From Polaribacter sp. IC066 (lineage in GTDB: Bacteria; Bacteroidota; Bacteroidia; Flavobacteriales; Flavobacteriaceae), in NCBI RefSeq assembly GCF_007997085.1, contig NZ_VORR01000023.1, forward strand, positions 1-62,623: 62,623 nucleotides of DNA, read 5' to 3'. The position numbers were made by a program, and so were the translations under genes. The notes below the pieces were generated by a model. The model was not told where the DNA came from. It saw only the letters and a list, made by a program, of their open reading frames with translations, and did not search any database. Below, piece by piece: positions 56,479-62,623 of this stretch; position 1 is the first letter of the stretch; the number at the start of each line of letters is the position of its first letter.

Positions 56479-57684
56479 TTAGTTTTTTACTGATTTATAT
56501 AATTCTTCTACTTGCTTTGCAATTGCAATCCAATCAAAATGATCTTCGACTCTTTTTCTTCCTTTTTTTGCCATCGATTTTCTTAAAACTGGATCTTTAA
56601 TTAAGGTATTAATACCATCTGCTAAATCTCTAGCAAATTTATCTGGATGTACAGGTTCAAAAGGAGCAGTTTCTTGCTGTGCTACCGGAACTAAGATACC
56701 AGTTTCGCCATGAACAACGACTTCTTTTATACCACCAACAGCACTTGCAACAACCGCTGTATCACAGGCCATTGCTTCAATATTTATAATTCCGAATGGC
56801 TCATATATAGATGGGCAACAAAAAACATCCGCATGAGAATATAGCTGAATAATTTCTTCTTTGGTAACCATTTTATCAATCCAAATAACATTTTTACGTG
56901 TTTTTTGAACTTCATGAACAGCTACTTCCATTTCTAACCCAATTTCTTTGGTATCTGGCGCACCTGCACAAAGCACTATTTGAGTATCTAAATCAATATA
57001 TTGTATAGCATTTACCAAATGAATAATACCTTTTTGTCTGGTTATTCTGCCAACAAAAAGTACGTAAGGTTTTGTTTTATCTATCTTATAGTCATCTAAA
57101 GTATTAGATGCTGGGGTGGTTATGTATTGTTGAAGATTGATGCCGTTGTAAATAACTTTTACTTTCTTTTCATCAACATTAAAATGTTTTAAAACATCTT
57201 GTTTGGTTTCTTGAGATACTGCTATTAGCGCATCTGCCATTTCAATAGCTGTTTTTTCAATCCAAGAAGATGCGTCATAACCACGACCCAATTGTTCTCT
57301 TTTCCAAGGGCGAAGTGGTTCTAAAGAATGTGTTGTAATTACAAGAGGAATTCCATAGCAAAGTTTAGCCATGATTCCGGCAAAATGTGCGTACCAAGTG
57401 TGGCAATGAATAACATCTGCATCAATAACATCTGCATTCATATGCAGTCCTGTACTTAAAGTTTTAAATACAGCTTTTAATTGATCGTCGGCATTTTCAA
57501 AAACCGAATTGTCGTAAGGAAATCCTTTTACACTTAAACTCCCTTCTTTTGATTCTTGATCGCCAAAGCACCTAACTTCAACATCCATCAATTTAGATAA
57601 TTCAGCTGCAAGATATTCTACATGAACACCAGCACCGCCGTAAACATAGGGGGGGAATTCTCTAGTATAAAAAAGAGTTTTCAT
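56479..57684 (-). CDS. glgM: GT4 glycosyltransferase, GlgM/GlgA type (ADP-glucose-dependent)
   Basis: A 401-residue GT4 enzyme whose N-terminus, MKTLFYTREFPPYVYGGAGV, resembles the actinobacterial GlgA/GlgM group rather than the ~480-residue GT5 glycogen synthase. GlgM makes alpha-maltose 1-phosphate from ADP-glucose and glucose 1-phosphate, which would fit the adjacent glgE. The C-terminal donor-site motifs VGRITRQKGI and EPFGIINIEAMAC are present. First gene of the cluster, with 4 bases to glgC. Synthase versus M1P-synthase activity cannot be settled from sequence alone. Confidence 0.85.
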   Translation of the reverse strand: MKTLFYTREFPPYVYGGAGVHVEYLAAELSKLMDVEVRCFGDQESKEGSLSVKGFPYDNSVFENADDQLKAVFKTLSTGLHMNADVIDADVIHCHTWYAHFAGIMAKLCYGIPLVITTHSLEPLRPWKREQLGRGYDASSWIEKTAIEMADALIAVSQETKQDVLKHFNVDEKKVKVIYNGINLQQYITTPASNTLDDYKIDKTKPYVLFVGRITRQKGIIHLVNAIQYIDLDTQIVLCAGAPDTKEIGLEMEVAVHEVQKTRKNVIWIDKMVTKEEIIQLYSHADVFCCPSIYEPFGIINIEAMACDTAVVASAVGGIKEVVVHGETGILVPVAQQETAPFEPVHPDKFARDLADGINTLIKDPVLRKSMAKKGRKRVEDHFDWIAIAKQVEELYKSVKN

Positions 57685-57892
57685 AAATTTTAAGTAATTT
57701 AAATTAGTTTATTTTTCAGAATCAAAAGATAAGGAAATACTATTTAATGTACTAAAAAATGAGATTCATTTAACGATAGAAACATATTATTATTAAAATG
57801 GTAATAATAATATGTTATCTTGACTTTTTTTATAAAATTAGCACTAATTTTTTACATTGATAAAGAATATACGAAGAGTTCGTTTTTAAAAA

Positions 57893-58474
57893 TTAACTAC
57901 TTCTTAATTTGTTTACTTCATCTTGTAGTTGTCTTCTTAATTTTTGCTCTCTTTCAATAGATTTCTTTCTATGTTGTTCAAACTCTTGTTCAACATCTAA
58001 TAGGTTGTTTTGAGCTTCTTTAGTAAGCATGTTACTTTGAGAGAATTTAAAGATAAAATAAAATAAGGCTAAAATGGTGATAATTATAATACTCCAGAGC
58101 AAAAGATTATAGGTTGTTTTGTCTAATTGAGTGCCAAATAAAGAAATTGAGTTTTCTTTTTTATTTGCAGTGTCTAAATCTAGCTGGGTTCTAGCTAAAA
58201 GATTTTTAGTTTTCTTAATATTATCTCGCTCTATTTTTAAAAGACTTTCTTTTTCAGTAATTAAACTTTTAGCATCTTTTAAAGAATCTAAAACATTTTT
58301 CTTTAATATTTGATATCGATCTTTACCAATTACTTTGTAGGTTTGGTAGGTAGTCGAAGTTCTATAAATGTCGTCAAATTGAGTTTCAACTGAATTTGAT
58401 TCGGGTGTTTCTTCTTGAGAAAAACCAGCAAAAGACATCGTTATAAGGAGTAAAGCAAATATATTAACTTTCAT
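57893..58474 (-). CDS. Membrane coiled-coil protein (flavobacterial)
   Basis: A 193-residue protein. I chose the ATG at 58474 (MKVNIFALLLITMSFAGFSQ), which gives a good signal peptide; the longer frame from 58516 has a poor leader. A coiled coil (~75-125, LITEKESLLKIERDNIKK), one transmembrane helix (~129-150, LLLWSIIIITILALFYFIF) and a second charged coiled coil to the end follow. Some database entries call such flavobacterial proteins tRNA (guanine-N1)-methyltransferase; no SPOUT fold is visible, so that name looks wrong. Function unknown. Confidence 0.75.
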   Translation of the reverse strand: MKVNIFALLLITMSFAGFSQEETPESNSVETQFDDIYRTSTTYQTYKVIGKDRYQILKKNVLDSLKDAKSLITEKESLLKIERDNIKKTKNLLARTQLDLDTANKKENSISLFGTQLDKTTYNLLLWSIIIITILALFYFIFKFSQSNMLTKEAQNNLLDVEQEFEQHRKKSIEREQKLRRQLQDEVNKLRSS

Positions 58475-58504
58475 GTGTGTGTTTTTTGAGAATGTAAATT
58501 TATG

Positions 58505-58535
58505 AAAAAAACCCAAACTTTACGTTTGGGTTTTT
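58505..58535. terminator. Terminator of the thrS-infC-rpmI-rplT operon
   Basis: AAAAAACCCAAAC and GTTTGGGTTTTT form a perfect stem with a five-base loop, just past the rplT stop on the minus strand. Confidence 0.85.
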
Positions 58536-58557
58536 CAATATAAGCAAGTATTATTAT

Positions 58558-58902
58558 TTATTTAATTTTCTCTACAACTGCCTTAAAAGCTTCTGGGCTG
58601 TTCATTGCTAAATCGGCTAAAACCTTACGGTTTAATTCGATTTTGTGTGCTTTTACTTTACCCATAAACTGTGAGTAAGACATTCCGTGTAAACGAGCTG
58701 CTGCGTTAATACGCACAATCCATAAAGAACGAAAGTTTCTCTTATTGTTTTTACGGTCACGGTATGCATATAGCATTCCTTTTTCAACCGCATTTTTTGC
58801 TACTGTGTAAACGTTTTTTCTACGTCCAAAGTAACCTTTTGCTGCCTTCAAGATTTTTTTTCTTCTTTTTCTTGAGGCTACTGAATTTACTGATCTTGGC
58901 AT
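58558..58902 (-). CDS. rplT: 50S ribosomal protein L20
   Basis: A 114-residue L20, early-assembly protein of the large subunit. [19 protein letters not shown] at the N-terminus and the block [20 protein letters not shown] are conserved. It is last in the thrS-infC-rpmI-rplT order. It is separated from rpmI by an unusually long ~150-base spacer that includes a repeat-like GAGTTTTGAGTTACTAG tract and might carry the L20 feedback site. Confidence 0.97.
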   Translation of the reverse strand: MPRSVNSVASRKRRKKILKAAKGYFGRRKNVYTVAKNAVEKGMLYAYRDRKNNKRNFRSLWIVRINAAARLHGMSYSQFMGKVKAHKIELNRKVLADLAMNSPEAFKAVVEKIK

Positions 58903-59053
58903 AATTTTAATGTTTTTTGTAGTTGGCGATTTATTTTGTTCTTTGTTTTCGTATTTGGGCTGATATTCAACTTATTACTGAAAACTAGTAACTCAAAACT
59001 CTTTTTTTTTTTAGCCAAACTCCATGGTTAATACTTAAATTCCCTTGTTAAGA

Positions 59054-59251
59054 TTATTTCAATCTTAATTGTTGCTTAATGTTAGACTCATCAGACTTGT
59101 GTACTAAAGTATCATGGGTTAACCTTAATTTACGTTTTTTAGACTTCTTTGTTAAGATGTGACTTTTAAACGCGTGCTTTCTTTTGATTTTACCAGTACC
59201 CGTAACTTTAAATCGTTTTTTGGCACTAGATTTTGTTTTCATTTTAGGCAT
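59054..59251 (-). CDS. rpmI: 50S ribosomal protein L35
   Basis: A 65-residue L35. I chose ATG 59251 ([20 protein letters not shown]), the family start, over an upstream in-frame ATG at 59299. The basic C-terminal half ([14 protein letters not shown]) is typical. It is third in the thrS-infC-rpmI-rplT operon, where IF3 and L20 usually control expression. Confidence 0.95.
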   Translation of the reverse strand: MPKMKTKSSAKKRFKVTGTGKIKRKHAFKSHILTKKSKKRKLRLTHDTLVHKSDESNIKQQLRLK

Positions 59252-59377
59252 TTCTCCTTCGTTTTTAACTTGCTTATTATCGTTAGTTTTAAAAAACAAA
59301 GAGTAATAAAAATAAAAGCAAGCTTATAAAAAGCATCACTTTAAATAGGTATAACTCTTTACCTTTAAACTTATTTT

Positions 59378-59938
59378 TTATTTCAATTTTTTAGGGGCAA
59401 TAAACATAATCATGCGTTTACCTTCTAATTTTGGTAGCTGTTCTACTTTACCGTATTCCTCAAGTTCTTGGGCTAATTTTAATAATAAAATTTGTCCTTG
59501 CTCTTTAAAAATAATCGAACGACCTTTAAAGAAAACAAATGCTTTTAATTTCGCACCGTCTTGTAAAAATTTTAAAGCATGCTTCTTTTTAAATTCATAA
59601 TCATGCTCATCTGTTTGCGGTCCAAAACGAATTTCCTTAATGGTAACTTTCGTCGCTTTAGACTTTAAACTCTTTTCACGTTTCTTTTGTTCATACAAGA
59701 ATTTCTTGTAATCAATTATTTTACACACAGGAGGTTTTGCTTTGGGAGAAATTTCTACCAAATCTAATTCCTGCTCGGTAGCTAACTCTTTAGCTTTATC
59801 TAAAGGATATACACCAACTTCTACATTATCGCCCACAAGACGAACTTCGTCAACATATTTTATTTTTTCATTAATCCTATGCTGATCTTCTTTGATTACT
59901 CTCAACGGTCTTCTCGACCTACTTCTACGAATTGCTAT
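59378..59938 (-). CDS. infC: Translation initiation factor IF-3, non-ATG start
   Basis: IF-3 with blocks [18 protein letters not shown] (N-domain), [17 protein letters not shown] and, in the C-domain, [15 protein letters not shown] and GRSIIF. Upstream of [13 protein letters not shown] the frame is open only to a TAA at 59942-59944, and no ATG or GTG lies between. The family's usual MAIRR start corresponds to ATA at 59938; ATT at 59932 and TTG at 59905 are the alternatives. A rare start codon is expected for infC because IF-3 represses initiation at such codons. I give 59938; start confidence is moderate, product confidence high. Confidence 0.9.
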   Translation of the reverse strand: MAIRRSRSRRPLRVIKEDQHRINEKIKYVDEVRLVGDNVEVGVYPLDKAKELATEQELDLVEISPKAKPPVCKIIDYKKFLYEQKKREKSLKSKATKVTIKEIRFGPQTDEHDYEFKKKHALKFLQDGAKLKAFVFFKGRSIIFKEQGQILLLKLAQELEEYGKVEQLPKLEGKRMIMFIAPKKLK

Positions 59939-60010
59939 GACTTATAATTTTTAAATTTAACTTATGTTTTTGTACCAACCTTATCTTTCGATGCTGAAAT
60001 TCAAATTTAC

Positions 60011-61951
60011 TTAAAATTTCTTCAATGTTTTACTTTCTTCGGCTTTAATTAGTGATATAAATTCTTCTAGTGTAAAAGTACCTAAATCGCCTTCGCCATG
60101 TTTTCTAACAGAAACGGTTCCGTTTTCTTCTTCTTTCTCACCAACAATTACCATGTAAGGTATTTTGCTAACTTCTGCATCTCGTATTTTACGTCCAGTT
60201 TTTTCACTTCGGTTATCTACGAGAGCGCGAATTTCGGAATTTTCTAACGATTCTAAAACTTTTTTCGAATAATTCTGATATTTATCACTGATTGGCAATA
60301 AGATAACCTGATCAGGAGTTAACCATAAAGGGAAATTACCACCTGTATGCTCTAGCAATACCGCAATAAAACGCTCCATAGAACCAAATGGCGCTCTATG
60401 AATCATCACGGGTCTGTGAGATTGATTATCAGAACCTGTATACGTTAAATCGAAACGTTTTGGTAAATTATAATCAACCTGAATGGTTCCTAATTGCCAA
60501 CTTCTGCCTAAAGCATCCTTTACCATAAAGTCTAATTTTGGTCCATAAAAGGCAGCTTCGCCTTCTTCAATCACAAAATTTAAACCTTTATCAGTTGCGG
60601 CGCTAATAATTGCATTCTCTGCTAATTCCCAAGTTTCTGCGTCACCAATATATTTATCTGGGTTACTTTTATCTCTAATAGAAACCTGTGCAGTAAAATT
60701 TTCAAAACCCAAAGAACCAAAAACATATAAAACCAAATCAATTACATCTTTAAATTCTTGATCTAATTGTTCTGGTGTACAGAAAATATGAGCGTCATCT
60801 TGTGTAAAACCTCTCACACGGGTTAATCCATGTAATTCTCCACTTTGCTCGTATCTATATACGGTACCAAACTCTGCAAAACGTTTTGGTAAATCTTTAT
60901 AAGAATAGGGTTTAAAATTATAAATTTCACAGTGATGCGGACAGTTCATCGGCTTTAATAAAAACTCTTCATCCATTTTGGGAGTCTTTATTGTCTGAAA
61001 ACTATCTGCACCATATTTTTCATAATGTCCAGAGGTAACATAAAGTTCTTTCTGACCAATATGAGGCGTCATTACCATTTCATAACCTGCTTTTTTTTGC
61101 GCAGCTTTCAAGAAATCTTCTAAACGAGAACGCAAAGCAGCACCTTTGGGCAACCATAATGGCAAACCAGCACCAACTTTTTGAGAAAATGTAAATAACT
61201 CTAGTTCTTTTCCTAATTTTCTGTGATCTCGTTTTTTAGCTTCTTCTAATAATTCTAAATATTCAGTCAATAATTTCTGTTTCGGAAAGCTAATTCCGTA
61301 AACACGGGTCAACTGATTGTTTTTTTCGTCACCACGCCAATATGCGCCCGCAACACTTGTTACTTTTACAGCCTTTATAATTCCCGTATTAGGTATATGG
61401 CCTCCTCTACATAAGTCAGTAAAATTGCTATGGTCACAAAAAGTGATTTCACCATCTGTTAAATTTTCAATCAGCTCAACTTTATATTCATTATTTTCTT
61501 CCTTATATAAAGACAGAGCATCTGCTTTAGAAACAGGTCTAATAGAAAACTCGTGTTTTCCGCGAGCAATTTCTATAAATTTCTTTTCAATGGCCGGGAA
61601 GTCTTTATCAGAAATAACAGCGTCAGCTAGATCTACATCATAATAGAAACCATTCTCAATGGCAGGGCCAATGGTTAATTTTGCTTTCGGATAAAAGCTT
61701 AAAATGGCCTCCGCTAAAACGTGCGCCGAAGAATGCCAAAAAGCTTTTTTACCGCCATCATCATTAAAGGTATATAAAATTAACGAACCGTTTGTAGTAA
61801 GTGGAGTCGTAGTTTCAATGGTGGTACCGTTAAAATTTGCTGATATCACATTTCTAGCGAAACCTTCACTAATGCTTCTTGCAACTTCTATCGGAGTGCT
61901 GTTTTTAACAAACTCCTTAATTGTTCCGTCAGGTAAAGTAATTTTAATCAT
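60011..61951 (-). CDS. thrS: Threonyl-tRNA synthetase
   Basis: Class II synthetase charging tRNA-Thr, 646 residues. The TGS domain (1-~60, [14 protein letters not shown]) is followed by the editing domain with the [11 protein letters not shown] block (~73-85) and [17 protein letters not shown]. The catalytic core has [13 protein letters not shown] (zinc Cys), the motif 2 loop [23 protein letters not shown] (location only) and motif 3 [10 protein letters not shown]. It is the first gene of the operon with infC, rpmI and rplT. No T-box was recognised upstream. Confidence 0.97.
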   Translation of the reverse strand: MIKITLPDGTIKEFVKNSTPIEVARSISEGFARNVISANFNGTTIETTTPLTTNGSLILYTFNDDGGKKAFWHSSAHVLAEAILSFYPKAKLTIGPAIENGFYYDVDLADAVISDKDFPAIEKKFIEIARGKHEFSIRPVSKADALSLYKEENNEYKVELIENLTDGEITFCDHSNFTDLCRGGHIPNTGIIKAVKVTSVAGAYWRGDEKNNQLTRVYGISFPKQKLLTEYLELLEEAKKRDHRKLGKELELFTFSQKVGAGLPLWLPKGAALRSRLEDFLKAAQKKAGYEMVMTPHIGQKELYVTSGHYEKYGADSFQTIKTPKMDEEFLLKPMNCPHHCEIYNFKPYSYKDLPKRFAEFGTVYRYEQSGELHGLTRVRGFTQDDAHIFCTPEQLDQEFKDVIDLVLYVFGSLGFENFTAQVSIRDKSNPDKYIGDAETWELAENAIISAATDKGLNFVIEEGEAAFYGPKLDFMVKDALGRSWQLGTIQVDYNLPKRFDLTYTGSDNQSHRPVMIHRAPFGSMERFIAVLLEHTGGNFPLWLTPDQVILLPISDKYQNYSKKVLESLENSEIRALVDNRSEKTGRKIRDAEVSKIPYMVIVGEKEEENGTVSVRKHGEGDLGTFTLEEFISLIKAEESKTLKKF

Positions 61952-62623
61952 TTAATAAGTTCTATTTTAGAATGCAAAGGTATTAGAAAACAAATTTTTA
62001 CACACTATATATATGTACTTATTAAATGAAGCTTTTCTATGAGGTGTTCCCGCGCAAAAAAGCGCGGTCGGGCTTTCCATTATATCTTTTTATGCGTTGT
62101 TAATTTAAAGTTCACTATTTAAGAGCACATAGTTGTAAGCTATCAAAAATAATTTCGTTAATTTTTAAGCATAAAAAGGATGCCATTACAATCCCTAACA
62201 TGAGTTTTAGCATTTTAAAAGAGAGCAATAAAATACAAAAGGGTTTTCTTTTCAACAAAAACAAAAAAATTGGTTTAATAAAGATCGGTTTTTTTACGTG
62301 TATCCATATGCTTAAAACAATACTTTGATGCTAGTGAGGAAGAATAGAATTTCAATTGGCCAATACTATTTCATTCCAAAAGTTTTTCGCAATAAAAACG
62401 GAGCAACCGAACGATAAAACACCGTTTATTTTAAGAGAGTTCTTACTAATTTTGACGATGCTAAAAAGCAGCATTAAGCATTTCGGCACTTATTTCAAAT
62501 AAAGGCATTGTTTTCAAAAAAACATTTCTGTGATAAAGAGCCTATTTTGAATGCTTTAAGAATTAAACACAAAAAACTTCAAAAAAGATAGTTTATAAAG
62601 TAAAAAGTAGTTGTATGTTTGCA
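61952..62623. other. Terminal intergenic region with dispersed-repeat fragment
   Basis: Non-coding upstream of thrS. A GCGC-AAAAAA-GCGC hairpin with GGTCGGGCTTTCCATTATAT follows at about 62050-62085, then AAAAAGGATGCCATTACAAT-CCCTAAC at 62173-62200, related to the element at 39.36 kb. The last ~400 bases show no open frame. A short coding-like piece, ISIGQYYFIPKVF, near 62347 is followed by stops and may be a decayed gene end. Confidence 0.55.

Noticed and set aside
61952..62623. T-box or other leader riboswitch upstream of thrS
   Set aside because: No specifier stem or T-box consensus recognised; the hairpins present belong to dispersed repeats.
1..62623. tRNA or rRNA genes
   Set aside because: No T-arm or cloverleaf pattern was found by eye, including around the TGA-rich gene where a suppressor tRNA was specifically looked for; a covariance-model scan would be decisive.

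Overview
The window is AT-rich chromosomal DNA from a member of the Bacteroidota, most likely a marine Flavobacteriaceae of the Polaribacter/Tenacibaculum type. The evidence is the family mix (BT_3928-type DoxX protein, DUF1599, M61 and M14 exported peptidases, GSII beside GSIII, fused IcmF mutase, PPIase lipoproteins), A-rich rather than Shine-Dalgarno leaders, TAnnTTTG-type -7 promoter elements, and lipoproteins with an acidic patch after the lipobox cysteine. The species call is inference; no rRNA or tRNA gene was seen.

Layout. 0.2-18.4 kb is ordinary housekeeping and exported enzymes: fluoride channel, DoxX/MauE protein, DUF1599, LOG protein and folP, M61 peptidase, YgiQ radical SAM, a HigBA toxin-antitoxin pair, BaiN-type flavoprotein, amidohydrolase, RluA synthase, methyltransferase, M14 carboxypeptidase, dienelactone hydrolase. 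18.5-22.0 kb is a small accessory, partly decayed island. It holds a LOV-like PAS protein without the photoactive cysteine, a lipocalin-like lipoprotein frame carrying four in-frame TGA codons, an ECF sigma factor with a cysteine tail, a 35-residue peptide with 11 cysteines, a frameshifted DUF3703 gene and a second frameshifted gene. 22.0-24.6 kb has an FKBP lipoprotein, another lipoprotein and a sigma/membrane-protein operon. 24.6-26.2 kb is non-coding, with dispersed-repeat fragments and a tandem A-B-B-A-B-A-B array. Then come icmF, hutU, a DUF4136 lipoprotein, a two-component system with a small repeat protein, divergent GSII and GSIII, purM, a GAF histidine kinase, an Lrp regulator divergent from a TSUP permease, and prfA. 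45.7-47.0 kb is non-coding and holds what looks like a duplicated small-RNA module with palindromic GTAAAC boxes. 47.0-57.7 kb is a minus-strand glycogen cluster. 57.9-62.0 kb is the thrS-infC-rpmI-rplT operon followed by a coiled-coil membrane protein.

How the genes work together. The glycogen cluster encodes a complete maltose-1-phosphate route: GlgC makes ADP-glucose, a GlgM-like GT4 makes maltose 1-phosphate, GlgE polymerises it, GlgB branches it, a maltokinase recycles maltose, and a GH31 alpha-glucosidase trims oligosaccharides. TreS is not in the window. The accessory island may once have been a metal- or thiol-stress locus (sigma factor with Cys tail, Cys-rich peptide, DUF3703 remnant).

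The best candidates for something undescribed are: (1) the lipoprotein frame at 19.4-20.0 kb with only TGA stops, several where Trp is expected, in a genome that uses TGA as a stop; (2) the twin small-RNA modules at 46.0 and 46.8 kb; (3) the sigma/Cys-peptide pair. A four-copy dispersed intergenic repeat family also runs through the window.
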